Assembly: GCA_000818945.1 (NCBI GenBank)
Contig: KN805407.1
Span: 265,582-329,581 of the forward strand
DNA: 64,000 nt
Origin: Schizochytrium sp. CCTCC M209059
Lineage: Eukaryota > Sar > Bigyra > Thraustochytrida > Thraustochytriidae
Direction: 5' to 3'
A program made the translations under genes and the position numbers. The stretch's first letter is position 1, and the number at the start of each line of letters is the position of its first letter. Below, piece by piece: positions 10,637-20,888 of the stretch. Under the pieces are notes generated by a model, which saw only the letters and a program-made list of their open reading frames with translations, did not search any database and was not told the DNA's origin.

Positions 10637-11371
10637 TCTGCGCTTCGTCCCGTCCCGGCGCGTCCCGGCGCGTGAGAGAGAGAATTGATCGAATGCGAGT
10701 GGAAAGAAACCGGGTTGGGACGGCCCCGGCCGCCTTCGCCGAGCCGGCGGTCCGGGCTGCTTGCGGCGCCGTCGCCTCCGCGCAGGGCCGCCCTGCCTCC
10801 GGACTGCCCGCCCGCCCGCGCGCCTGCCTGCCTGGCCGAGCGAGCGAGCGCAAGGCGTTTCTGTCTGTCTGTACTCGGTCGATCACTCGCGGCGGTCAGG
10901 TAAGTCGCCGTCACGTTGGTTACTGTGGTCTCTATATAAGGTCCCGTGCAGATGGTACCCGGGACAAGCAGGCGCGAGGACCCCGGGTCCGCTGCGCGCT
11001 TTGCGCGATACCGGAATCGCATTTGAGCCCGGGCACCGTGACAGCGCGAAAAAGAGAGGAGGAAGCAGGTCCATCGTTGGAGGCACACCACACTGCCTCT
11101 GCCTCTGCCTCTGCCAGTGGGAAGGAAGTAGAGGCCTCGTCTCTGGAAGGAATGAACAACAAGAAGAGCAGGGAGAAGGAGTAAGGGGAGGAGGAGGAGG
11201 AGGAGGAGGGGGGGAGAGAGGAACCGGATAATCACGACCGCCCGCTCCTATTTCGGGAGAGAAGAGGAAAGAAAGGAAAAGACGCGCTCTTTATTGTCGT
11301 TGTTCTGTCAAGCTCTGCTCTGCTCTGTTCTGCTCTACTTTACGTGGCATGCTTTACTACAACAGACTCTA
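10637..11371. other. Intergenic: 5' flank of the LRR gene, 3' flank of the UBA-like gene
   Basis: GC-rich flank holding TATATAAG at about 10933-10940, roughly 300 bp upstream of the LRR start, purine-rich GGAGGA runs near 11187-11220, and TCTGC repeats near 11315-11335. No gene recognised. Confidence 0.45.
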
Positions 11372-12823
11372 TCATGATAAATCGACAACATCTGTACTGC
11401 TTTGTTGATCAGGCCCATGGCCAGCAGACGTAGAGGAAGACGACGAAGAGGATGATGATGATGAGGAGGAGGAGGAGGAGGAGGAGGAGGAGGAGGAAGA
11501 CGATGGCTTCGGGCGAGCGGCACCTGCATCGACCCCCGATGCTGACCCTGCGGGGATTTCGTCTTCTACAATAACATCGTCATCGTCCACGCTCGGAAGT
11601 GTTTTACCCGAGAGAAAACAGTCATCTCCGCAACGACGCTGAAGATCAGAGAGGTCAGAAACCTCATAGAGAGCCTTGACAAAGGGCGCAGGCATATTTC
11701 CCGCCTTATCCGGCATGCTCACGATGACAGTATTCATTTCGTCCGCCAGGTCCGAAAGGTACTCAAGGTCAAATTCCTCGGGATGCCTTTTTCGCATACG
11801 ACGAATGACTTGGCTTATATAGGCGCAAGTGGCCACGCCGAACCACTTGAAGCACTGCGACTCCAAGCCGAGCAGCTTAATGCACGAGTCTCTAAGCTCT
11901 GCATGAGTGAGGTCCACAGCGCCATCACGTTCTACACAAAGAATCTCTCGCAACACAGGCACACCAATCGTACGGTCGAGAAGCATGCTATTCTTGAAAA
12001 CCCCGGCTGAAAGTACATCAGTATAACTAAGTTGTCCGCGGCGATCTTTATCGGCGCGCGCCTCGTCGGCTCGTGCCGTCACCTCGGATAGCTCCCGACT
12101 CTGATCCATTTGCTTCATGTCCTGGTAGTCACGAAGATCCTCGAGAAGTCGTGACTTAGCGCGCATGACATCGCCATTGCACGCACGAAGGACCTGGAGC
12201 GTTCGTTTTTCGGAAAATCCGAGCTTGGTCAGAGCTGCCAGAGACTGCTCTTCGAATGGCGAGGCCGAGGGAACTTCGCTGAGCCGCGCTGGTTCCTGTT
12301 TGGCTTCATCGCCGCTTCGCTCCTCTTGCTGGCTCCGCAATTGCGCGAGCATCTTGATGCGTTGGGTTTCGGCGACGAGCTCGTTGACGAACGGCACCGC
12401 CTGGAGTTGCTGGCATGCATTCAATGATGCGCCGGAAGCGCCATCTTGGACCCGCTGTTTTTTACCGACACCGTGCGCTGTCAATGTTGTTTGCATGCTG
12501 CGGTTGATGGGACGTTTCTTCCTTTCTGCAGCTTGTTGTTGCGTTTGCGAGGATCGACTCTGTGCTCGATGCGGACCTGCAAGAGCGAGAATATATCTGG
12601 CAAGCGAGAGGTTTGTGGGCCCCAAGAGCGGCAATGCATTTGCGGACGATGCCTCAACAACGCCGTATTGCTGAAGAATGCGCAACGCCGTCTGCAGTTG
12701 CGTTCTGGATAACGCGCTCGCGAGGCGGTCTGGCGTTCCTCGCATTAAGGCCTCTAAATGCGCCTCCGCGACGCGCAGCTCGCGTGCAATCACCCGATTC
12801 ACAGTCGACCAGTCCACATTCAT
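11372..12823 (-). CDS. UBA-like domain protein with poly-Ser tail and SIM-like C-terminus
   Basis: 483 aa, ATG at 12823 (MNVDWSTVNRVIAREL). Residues about 200-242 (SLAALTKLGFSEKRTLQVLR, then ACNGDVMRAKSRLLED) fit a three-helix UBA domain with LGF in place of MGF, which would bind ubiquitin. A helical region at about 1-50 and a conserved-looking globular stretch at about 290-400 have no family I can name. The tail has a long poly-Ser run encoded by GAG-type triplets on the plus strand (11460-11510). It ends STDVVDLS, and DDDDVIVEDE lies before the Ser run; both match SUMO-interaction motifs. A role in ubiquitin or SUMO signalling is inference. Confidence 0.6.
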   Translation of the reverse strand: MNVDWSTVNRVIARELRVAEAHLEALMRGTPDRLASALSRTQLQTALRILQQYGVVEASSANALPLLGPTNLSLARYILALAGPHRAQSRSSQTQQQAAERKKRPINRSMQTTLTAHGVGKKQRVQDGASGASLNACQQLQAVPFVNELVAETQRIKMLAQLRSQQEERSGDEAKQEPARLSEVPSASPFEEQSLAALTKLGFSEKRTLQVLRACNGDVMRAKSRLLEDLRDYQDMKQMDQSRELSEVTARADEARADKDRRGQLSYTDVLSAGVFKNSMLLDRTIGVPVLREILCVERDGAVDLTHAELRDSCIKLLGLESQCFKWFGVATCAYISQVIRRMRKRHPEEFDLEYLSDLADEMNTVIVSMPDKAGNMPAPFVKALYEVSDLSDLQRRCGDDCFLSGKTLPSVDDDDVIVEDEIPAGSASGVDAGAARPKPSSSSSSSSSSSSSSSSSSSSSSSSTSAGHGPDQQSSTDVVDLS

Positions 12824-13551
12824 CGTACAAGTGCGCGCTCCGTCCAGTACGCACGCCCTTCCGCCCAGCCAGCTCCGCCCAGCTCAGCTCTTTCGTCGCC
12901 TTCGTCCTCGACTTCGTCGTCGTCGTCGTCGTCGTCGTCGTCCGTGCAGCTAGCTACTTACTAGCTAGCTAGCTAGCTAGCTCGCTTGGTTCCTTCGTTC
13001 GATCCACCAAGCAAAGCAAGCAGCGCCTGGCCGCTCTTTGCCCGCCCGTCGTCTTGCCAGCCCGCTCTGCAGGCCCGCCTGGCTGCCTGCGTGCCTGCGT
13101 GCCGGCCGGCGCGCGGCCTCCGCTGCCGTGCTCTCCGCGGGCTCTCGCGGCGCTCCCGAGATCGCCTTCTGCTCGCCACCGCCGCCGCTCAGCTCAACCA
13201 TCATGAGAGAGGGCTAGCCTATAGTACTCTTGCGTTAACCGTGACTTCCTTTGCTGCTTTAGAAAGTCATCAATGGCGCTTGGATTTGAACTTTGGTTTG
13301 AACCAACCCGAGCAAGCAAGGCAAGGAAGGCGCCTCGAGGTTTTGAATTCACATGTCAACGCAAGAAGAGGCAGCAGCAGCAGCAGCGCAGCCAGATCTT
13401 CGTCGCGAGGCCTGCGGCGCGCGTGCGTGCGTGCGGGCGGGCGGGCGAAAGGGCTGGCGAAAGGGCTGGCGAAAGGGCGCGAGTGCGGGCAGCCTCGGGC
13501 TCGGCCCGGCCGTGGGATTGATAGGGTTCGCGGAGCGGAAAAAGTGGCGCC
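12824..13551. promoter_or_regulatory. Divergent promoter between the UBA-like and Iml1 genes, with GTC and TAGC microsatellites
   Basis: A GTC run (12914-12942) is followed by TAGC repeats (12949-12982), then GC-rich DNA. Near the Iml1 start there are GTGC/GGGC repeats (13425-13446) and three copies of a 12-bp unit, GGGCGAAAGGGCT-like, at 13441-13478. No gene recognised. Confidence 0.6.
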
Positions 13552-16500
13552 ATGCCGCGCGAGCGCGACGATGGCGGCGCGAACGGCAAGGCCAAAGCAC
13601 CGCCTGCGACGGGTGGCGCGAACACAGGAGCAGGGACGGGAGCGGCGGCGACCACGGCCACGCAAGCGGCGGTGCCAACCTCCGTTTTGCAGCAGACAAA
13701 GTGGAAAACCCCGCCCCCTACGGCATCCCAAGCGACAGAAACCGAGTCCTCGTCCCGAGGAGGGGACGCAGGTGCGACCAGCAATAAAGGAAGTAGTGCC
13801 AGTGCTGGCGCTGCTGGTAATGCGGGTAATGCTGACGATGCTGCTGCTGCCGCCGCAGCAGATCAAGACGATGCTACCGAGAAAAAAAAGAAAAAGAAAA
13901 AGAAGAAAAAAATCAAGGCCAAATCTACCGCGACAACCACAACCACGACCGCGACAAAGAACCCAATGAGCTCTTCCGTCCAAGATGACAGCAACGCTGA
14001 TGAGGCAAAAGGCGAGGCCTTGCGCACCTCAGCGCAGCTGCCATCGCCAGGACCCGTAGAACCTTCGTCGGCGTCGCCTGCGTTTCCACTGTCACCACCC
14101 GCGGCACCACGAACTCCTGTCATTACTCCACCAACCTTGCAGTCAGGCCCACATGCCCACCTCACATCGCCAAGTCGGGAGAGCGGTCTCTTTGGTGCGC
14201 TGCCAAAGGCTGGGATGTCGCGAACGCCGCCGCCACCCTCGATGCAGCACGAAGAAATCTTGAGCCCACTTCTCAAGCGCGCGGCATCAGAGATTCACGA
14301 AACTGATCCTCACAAAACACTGAGTCAAGCCCTCCCGGTGCTACCTCTCCATCGCGCCGTGTCGCTCATGGCGGGAAATCAAGACAACGCTGCAGGGCCC
14401 ACAATGCCTGGCGCTCTTCCTAGCACGATTGTGGAAGTAGGGGACCTCAATTCAGGCGCGCAAGTTCGCTCTTTGAGTTTGGATAATATTCGCTCCGAAC
14501 TCAAGGTGGATACCATGCTAGGGGCCACCAGTGAGACCGGCTTGACGTCGCCCATGGCAAGTCCCCAAAGCAAAGGCGAGGCCAATATTCGCGAAGGTCC
14601 TACTGAGGCGCCGTCTGCACAAACTTTGTCGTCCGCAACCTCGGCTGCTCCTGGAAGCTTAACGGGCAAGTCAGGAGTATCAGCGACGCAGAGAAAATTG
14701 GTTGAAAGCACTGCGACCATTGCTGCTGGATCTCAGTTTGCGCCCTTGGCTACGCCTGCTTCGGCGTCAAACTCGGCATCTGCAGCAAGTGCAGCAACGA
14801 TGCCGCCTGCTTCGGCCTCGTCGATTCCAAGCCAGGAGGAATTGGGAGATAAAATCCCAAACCCCAAAGCCGCGCCAGTGCCGGTCGGTACCGCCGGCTC
14901 AATGTCGTCACAGCCCTCGGCAATAGCGCAGCAGCAACAACAACAAACAGCCGACGGCGGCGGCGAAGAAGAGGACATCAGTGCAAAGTCGAGCAGCTCC
15001 TCCTCCAAGGGTATCGATCGGCGCAGCGAGCAAACCATCGAAAACGCGATTCTCACGAGCCATACGCATACCGACTACAAATCAGACCTTGTCCTCAATT
15101 TGGATCACTTTCGAGGTCTCAAGGTCGGCGACTACGTGGAAATTTATCACCCAGAGGAGGTCGACACCAAACGCAAACTCCTGCAGCAAGTGACGCAAGT
15201 CGAAACGCGCGGAAGTTTCACAGTGAGTCTGCTCAAGTCAATCACCACGAACCCCGCCTTCAACTTGCATACTTTCCAGCCTATTGTGGTGTCCAAGGTG
15301 GACGCGAAACGCTATGACCTCTGCTACATCGAGATCAGCTTCAAGGACCAGTACGTGTCGCAAGGCGAGTTTTGGCGCTTCCGCGCGGCCATGCAAGGAC
15401 GCTGCTGCTACATTGGCCAAAAGCTGTCTGTGAACGGGCATAATGTCTCGGTCGACGAGATGCTAGAGCGGGGCAATAGGCCCGTCGCCTGCGGCATTGT
15501 TCGGGAGTCAACAAAGTTCATCTTCCGCTCGTGCTCTGCGCGTATCTTTTGGCTTGTGCAAATGAGCAAGGAAATGTGGAACTTTACCGAAGATGGCGAA
15601 CTGTACTTTGAACGATTCCTCAATCGCTTTGTAACACAGGTCCTCGAGAAATGGACGGCAAAATCGGTCACGCACAGGCTGACCGTACTGTATTTTACTC
15701 GTACTTATTTCGACATCAAGCCTCCGGAGGGAACGTCCGCGGTCCGCATGGACTACGATGGGCGCTACTACACTGACCTGTATCACACGGTCGTAGAAAA
15801 TGAGACGCGGCAAGATTGGATGTCCTTAAAATCGCTCCTCAAGATAGAGTTCCTCAAATTCCCTCGCATGAGCAAGTGGAACGGCCCGCCCCAATGTTTT
15901 GCGAGAAAAAAATCTGCCCTCGGCCGCTCCGCGCATCGGCGTCCCCCGCCTCATCAGCATGTCGCGGGTTCGGTGTCTGCAGACAACTCTTTCGGTGAGG
16001 GGCAACGCACGAGAGGCTCTGCGAGCGCTGCCCCAGATGCCGCCACTCGTAACTTTAGTGCGAGCACATCTGCGCACCAAGGTTTTTCTTCCTCGTTATT
16101 CCATGGAAGAAGTCAGTTCGAGAAGGACAAGAGCGGCGGGAATCGTCATGACGACAACGACGATGACGAACATTACAAAGACTCTGTATCCGCCAATAAA
16201 GAGGGCAATGACGAGTCAGGTGTGGACGACGAGAGCGCCGACGAAGATGAGAATGAGAACGACTCGTTTCACAGCTCCAGCAACAGTGATGAAGATGACA
16301 GTGACAACGATGATGACGATGATAATGACGGTGCCATGTCTGGGGTCGGAGAACTCATAGCGCCGCATTTGCCCTCATTCAGCCCTGAAATGACATATGC
16401 GGGGCGCAATGCACGACACCCTCGTTTCCGGAACTCACCGGAAATGTCTCGTTCGATTTCGCTCGATGCGATGCATCTGCCCTTGCAAAGGTCCTTCAGT

Positions 16501-19500
16501 CACGACAATGCACCCGGGTCATCTAGCAAATATGCGCCGCGAAGACGATCTCGAGTGTCAATTGGGAATAGCACCAGCGGCGTCAGCGGCAGCAGAATCA
16601 ACAGCAATCGGAAAAGGGTTGCCTTTGGGCTCCCTGGCACAGCGCAGGAAGGCAACTGTCTCGAGGCCATCAATCTTTGTCTCAATATTCTCGACAAGCA
16701 CTTTATGGATCGTGACCTCATGCGCACAGGTCAGGCCATGGTGCTGGTCACAGCGGGCAGTGGCGTATTTGAGGTCGATCGTGACCTCACTACGATCACA
16801 AAGCGGCGTATGATGGACAACGCTATTGGTTGCGACTTTGTCAGTTTGTCGCGCGCCCCACTTCACGTTGCACCCCTCTTCATTTACAAACCTTCTCTTG
16901 ATGGTCCGATGCTTGACATACTCGATCGTCCGCATCCTTTCGCAGCCACAACGCAGTATTACGTTGCAGGTTCTCCAAATATCCCGGTTGTAGTTTCAGA
17001 CGACGATGAGAAGAAAAAGAAGAAACCCATAATACTCCCCGTGTATAATATCCCGCACTGGGTCCACCTGAGCTTTCCGTTTCACAAGACAAGTGTGCGT
17101 CCCGTTGGCGGACCTGACGTCCCCCTCGAGGAGCTGGGCACATCCGACACTGTGTTCGCCAAGCTGCAACTCATGACAATGGGCTCGTTCTCATGGGGCG
17201 AGCAATTCGAACCGCTTCCCGATAACCGCATGTTTGACCTCACGGACTCGGACCGCAGCAACATGCCAATTGCCCTCGTCAATCACCTCAAGGACTTTCC
17301 TCGACATCAACTCCTTCTTGCACCGCGCCGAAAGGACATGAAGCCATGGTTTCCGCTCGTCGCTGAACAGGGCGGCCTTTCTTCCGTCGAAGCGCGCTCC
17401 TCTTCACTCGCCAGCTCATCGCTTCCCCCATCTCCTACGCTGACAGGAACCAACGTGACGTTAGGAACTTCCCGACAGTCGCACATGTACGTGCCTCAGC
17501 GAGGCTCGCCAAGTCTCCAGGCGATCTATATCGGGGATTCGCTTCGCCGAATGTCGTCGGAAGGTCATCATCACAGTCCAATGCCTCTTATTAGTCTATC
17601 CGAGTCTGCGCACGCATCGCAGCATCAGCAAAGTCGATACGAGCAATCGAGAAATGACCAAAGCTCCGAACGGTACATTAGAATGGCCCAAGCGGCCAAG
17701 GAACACGACGCGGCTGTCTTTCAGCGCCCGGCAAGGCCACAGCGCCTGCACGCTACCTCGATGGACTCTGCAAGCGTTTCCGTACGCAACAATAAGATGG
17801 GCATGATTCGATCTTCGAGCCATGCGACATTTTCTACGGCCAAGGCAAATGCTAGCTTTACACTCGCGCCTTCTGCTAGTGGCGCCGGCGGAAGCAGCTC
17901 CGCAATCACCAGCATGATGAATATGCGCTCTGGTACCCGCTCTCCGAGGTTGCGCCGTGTTGGCGACTCAGGCGAGGAGACCTCTGCGCGGTCTCCGCGT
18001 GAGGATTCTCCGATGTCCAAGCCTGCTTCACCGTCACAGCTCACGCCATCCACAATTGAGCCGAGCACGAGCCATCATAGCACAATGAGTGTCAGCAGTA
18101 GTTTGGACAATCGAGGAGGTAAGATGATGCGAGTCTCCTCGTCGTTTACGGGTACTGGGGGGAGGGTCATTAATCGCTCAAATGCAAGCCGCAAGATGAT
18201 GCACCATGACTCGCGGTCCAAAGTGACGTGGGCTGGAACGTCGCCCGATCGTTCGCCAGGACTACAAATGACCTCGCAGCATGTGCCGACCGGGTCACCG
18301 GAGCGCACGAGTATCATCCGTGCTGCCCTTCTTGCTGGGTCAAACGGAAGCGTTGGGGGCCCTCCTGGAAGTGGCAGCGGAAGCGCAGGCTTGGATGGAG
18401 GTCACCTGAGTCGTGTGTGGTCGCGCGCCGCAATGGCCAAGATGGGGCGACAAAGCAGCATGCAGTCATCATCGGGTCCATCCAGTGCGACAAGCCCTGT
18501 GTCGTTGGCGCCGCCGCCTAACGCAGCGATTAATCCTTTCGACTGGAGCATCTTCACGAGTGAGCTGTATCAGGAGCGCCTCACGCACAATCGACGGCGA
18601 TGGAGTCATCTTTTTCCCACGGGCCGTTTTGACGACGAAAGCCACGGCGTGCGCGTAGAGGACTATGAAGAAGAGTCCTCCTCGTCTGACGAAGACGATG
18701 ATGGAGCCTCGCGTAGCGGCAGCGGCAAGCAGACAAAAGACGAGGTCACGCCATTGACGATTGAGTCGTTTCGCTTGAACTGGAAATCGTTGCAATCGCC
18801 CGGTATCCTGCCTCTGACCACAGACTATGTGCCGGATCCATCAGAGTTTCGAAAATATAAGCTTAATTCGTACACCCTAACGATGGCAGAAATCAGCAAC
18901 TCGGGTTACGAAACGTACGAGGATCTCATCACGGAGATGGTGTGTCAGCGTCTTTCTCAGGATTTTCAACTTTTAGTGGTCAACAGTAGCAACAACAACA
19001 ACAACAACAACAACAATAACAGCAACAACGATAACAACAGCAGAGATGAGGACGAGGAAATGAGCGTGCCAGAAAATGCTGATTCGGACAACATGAGATA
19101 CACGCTCACCATGGGCCACGAGATACATGAGCTCTGGTACACGGCCAACGCGCGCGAGGTTCGTGTTTTCAGATACATTAACAAAAACTTTGATCAAAAC
19201 AAGTCGGACGAGAAAATGGAGGACAGGAAGCATCAAGATAACCAAGATCCTCCCATCCCGGAGTGGTCGTATGAGTACTTGCTTTACGACAGCTCTGAAG
19301 GCAGCGCACAACTCATGAAGCTCAAGTTCAAGGCCAGCGGCGCAGTTTTCTCATGGAATAAGTGCGACAACCTCTTGTGTGGTTACCAAGATGACCGTGT
19401 TACCTCGCAAAAGCGTTACCGGCGCATTATGTTGAGCGCGCTGCCCAAGGCGCCGAAAAAGGGCGGTGTCTCGCCTACCGGAAAGCTCGGAATCGCATCT

Positions 19501-20862
19501 ACGCCTCCGACCTCGACTGTGACGCCAGTGTCGGCAACGTCTTCCACAGCCAAAGGTGTGGTCGAAGGCGCGTCCAACAAGCTACCGGTCGTGCCTCCCC
19601 CAACGGTCGTAGGCCCCAAGTCGGTGACCTCGGCCACCCCCATGGAGTCAACGAGCGCCCCGCTGACTCGTGTTTCCTTGCAGAGCGAGTTGGCAAAAAT
19701 CCCGGGCCTTCAAGGGAAGCCGAATGCCTTGGACGCCTTGCGTGCTTCCGAGGCCACAACGGGGGTAACTCGCCTTGCTGAGGACGAGGTCTTGGATCCG
19801 GCCACCTCGGATACATCTCGACATATTCGTGTTGCCTCGGAAGACCTCGCATCAACGTCAACGGCCGAAAAAGGGCCACGTCTGAGTCGCATGAGACGTC
19901 ACGGTTCTGCAGTCCATACCTCGTCTACGAGCCCGGGCAATCATCTTGCGTCCACTGTGGGCCCGCCTCCCACGAATCTCGCAGGGTGGGAGCCTAGGGT
20001 ACTTTCTGAGAGCGAAGAGACCGCTACGATCAACGGTTTCAAAAAGTTGTGTGAGTGGCTGAATCTCAAAACGAAAAAGGGGGAAAGAGTCGAGGTCAAG
20101 GTTCGGCGCAGGTATACGCGCGTGCCCGCGCAACAACAAGGAGACGCGTCCGATGATCACAGTCCAAAAGAACGTCAAAAGGCGGAGGACATGGATCTCT
20201 TGATCGACGATAGCGCACTCGAGCCTTTTAGCTGCAAGGGCGTCGAAGTGCGAGTTGAGCTGCCCAAAAAGTCAGATCGATACGAGTGGCTTGTCCTCGA
20301 GTACGACCCGATCTTTTCTCCGTATCAGACGTACCACATTGTGATTCAGTGGATGGTAGCTGGTGGTACGGCGGTGCAGCAGTTTTCAAATTCACTTCAG
20401 CGTAAAGCCAAGCTCTTTGGTGTCACGCTGCAGCAAATTCCGGAGTATTGCCGATCGACGGCCGAAGTTGGCTCTCGACGCGTTTTGCACCCTTTCGTAC
20501 TTCCCAAGACCGTCACCTTCCCCGGAACCCCGTTGGCTACGAACGTTTCTCTGTTACGGACACTGACAGCGTCTATCAAGTCGCGGCTGGACTACGCGAG
20601 CGACTCGGTCTTTGTTGTGAAAAAGACGCAATGGCCGACGCTGGTACACCGCAACGGGTACGCCTTTCTGCATTTTAGCGATGATGGTATTGACTTTTTG
20701 CAGAACCGTCTCTTGGCCACATCGACGCAGGAGACAGGAGTGTACAAAGCAACTCTTCAAGCCTTTCGGGACGTTCGTGAATTTGCGCAGCGTATCCACA
20801 TGTGCCACAGCATTGTCAAGGATCTCGCAGACGACCTATTTGGTTCCCTTGAATCGACTTAA
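13552..20862 (+). CDS. IML1: GATOR1 complex subunit Iml1/DEPDC5
   Basis: 2436 aa in one open frame, much longer than human DEPDC5 (about 1600). Residues 1-500 are low complexity (Ala/Thr, a Lys run at about 105-120, Pro/Ser). The conserved N-terminal domain begins at about 500 (LVLNLDHFRGLKVGDYVEIY) and is followed by the SABA-like part (RSCSARIFWLVQMSKEMW, FERFLNRFVTQVLEKW). An acidic insert at about 820-930 interrupts it before EAINLCLNILDKHFMDRDL and TITKRRMMDNAIGCDFVSL at about 1040-1105. After another Ser-rich insert (about 1280-1655) come HNRRRWSHLFPTG and GILPLTTDYVPDPSEFRKY. The C-terminal domain includes YHIVIQWMVAGGTAVQQFS. A DEP domain is not evident between them, only Pro/Thr/Ser sequence. 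GATOR1 is the Rag GTPase-activating complex that inhibits TORC1 at the lysosome or vacuole when amino acids are low. Confidence 0.92.
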   Translation: MPRERDDGGANGKAKAPPATGGANTGAGTGAAATTATQAAVPTSVLQQTKWKTPPPTASQATETESSSRGGDAGATSNKGSSASAGAAGNAGNADDAAAAAAADQDDATEKKKKKKKKKKIKAKSTATTTTTTATKNPMSSSVQDDSNADEAKGEALRTSAQLPSPGPVEPSSASPAFPLSPPAAPRTPVITPPTLQSGPHAHLTSPSRESGLFGALPKAGMSRTPPPPSMQHEEILSPLLKRAASEIHETDPHKTLSQALPVLPLHRAVSLMAGNQDNAAGPTMPGALPSTIVEVGDLNSGAQVRSLSLDNIRSELKVDTMLGATSETGLTSPMASPQSKGEANIREGPTEAPSAQTLSSATSAAPGSLTGKSGVSATQRKLVESTATIAAGSQFAPLATPASASNSASAASAATMPPASASSIPSQEELGDKIPNPKAAPVPVGTAGSMSSQPSAIAQQQQQQTADGGGEEEDISAKSSSSSSKGIDRRSEQTIENAILTSHTHTDYKSDLVLNLDHFRGLKVGDYVEIYHPEEVDTKRKLLQQVTQVETRGSFTVSLLKSITTNPAFNLHTFQPIVVSKVDAKRYDLCYIEISFKDQYVSQGEFWRFRAAMQGRCCYIGQKLSVNGHNVSVDEMLERGNRPVACGIVRESTKFIFRSCSARIFWLVQMSKEMWNFTEDGELYFERFLNRFVTQVLEKWTAKSVTHRLTVLYFTRTYFDIKPPEGTSAVRMDYDGRYYTDLYHTVVENETRQDWMSLKSLLKIEFLKFPRMSKWNGPPQCFARKKSALGRSAHRRPPPHQHVAGSVSADNSFGEGQRTRGSASAAPDAATRNFSASTSAHQGFSSSLFHGRSQFEKDKSGGNRHDDNDDDEHYKDSVSANKEGNDESGVDDESADEDENENDSFHSSSNSDEDDSDNDDDDDNDGAMSGVGELIAPHLPSFSPEMTYAGRNARHPRFRNSPEMSRSISLDAMHLPLQRSFSHDNAPGSSSKYAPRRRSRVSIGNSTSGVSGSRINSNRKRVAFGLPGTAQEGNCLEAINLCLNILDKHFMDRDLMRTGQAMVLVTAGSGVFEVDRDLTTITKRRMMDNAIGCDFVSLSRAPLHVAPLFIYKPSLDGPMLDILDRPHPFAATTQYYVAGSPNIPVVVSDDDEKKKKKPIILPVYNIPHWVHLSFPFHKTSVRPVGGPDVPLEELGTSDTVFAKLQLMTMGSFSWGEQFEPLPDNRMFDLTDSDRSNMPIALVNHLKDFPRHQLLLAPRRKDMKPWFPLVAEQGGLSSVEARSSSLASSSLPPSPTLTGTNVTLGTSRQSHMYVPQRGSPSLQAIYIGDSLRRMSSEGHHHSPMPLISLSESAHASQHQQSRYEQSRNDQSSERYIRMAQAAKEHDAAVFQRPARPQRLHATSMDSASVSVRNNKMGMIRSSSHATFSTAKANASFTLAPSASGAGGSSSAITSMMNMRSGTRSPRLRRVGDSGEETSARSPREDSPMSKPASPSQLTPSTIEPSTSHHSTMSVSSSLDNRGGKMMRVSSSFTGTGGRVINRSNASRKMMHHDSRSKVTWAGTSPDRSPGLQMTSQHVPTGSPERTSIIRAALLAGSNGSVGGPPGSGSGSAGLDGGHLSRVWSRAAMAKMGRQSSMQSSSGPSSATSPVSLAPPPNAAINPFDWSIFTSELYQERLTHNRRRWSHLFPTGRFDDESHGVRVEDYEEESSSSDEDDDGASRSGSGKQTKDEVTPLTIESFRLNWKSLQSPGILPLTTDYVPDPSEFRKYKLNSYTLTMAEISNSGYETYEDLITEMVCQRLSQDFQLLVVNSSNNNNNNNNNNSNNDNNSRDEDEEMSVPENADSDNMRYTLTMGHEIHELWYTANAREVRVFRYINKNFDQNKSDEKMEDRKHQDNQDPPIPEWSYEYLLYDSSEGSAQLMKLKFKASGAVFSWNKCDNLLCGYQDDRVTSQKRYRRIMLSALPKAPKKGGVSPTGKLGIASTPPTSTVTPVSATSSTAKGVVEGASNKLPVVPPPTVVGPKSVTSATPMESTSAPLTRVSLQSELAKIPGLQGKPNALDALRASEATTGVTRLAEDEVLDPATSDTSRHIRVASEDLASTSTAEKGPRLSRMRRHGSAVHTSSTSPGNHLASTVGPPPTNLAGWEPRVLSESEETATINGFKKLCEWLNLKTKKGERVEVKVRRRYTRVPAQQQGDASDDHSPKERQKAEDMDLLIDDSALEPFSCKGVEVRVELPKKSDRYEWLVLEYDPIFSPYQTYHIVIQWMVAGGTAVQQFSNSLQRKAKLFGVTLQQIPEYCRSTAEVGSRRVLHPFVLPKTVTFPGTPLATNVSLLRTLTASIKSRLDYASDSVFVVKKTQWPTLVHRNGYAFLHFSDDGIDFLQNRLLATSTQETGVYKATLQAFRDVREFAQRIHMCHSIVKDLADDLFGSLEST

Positions 20863-20888
20863 TCTGGCGCGAAAAGACAGAATATAGC

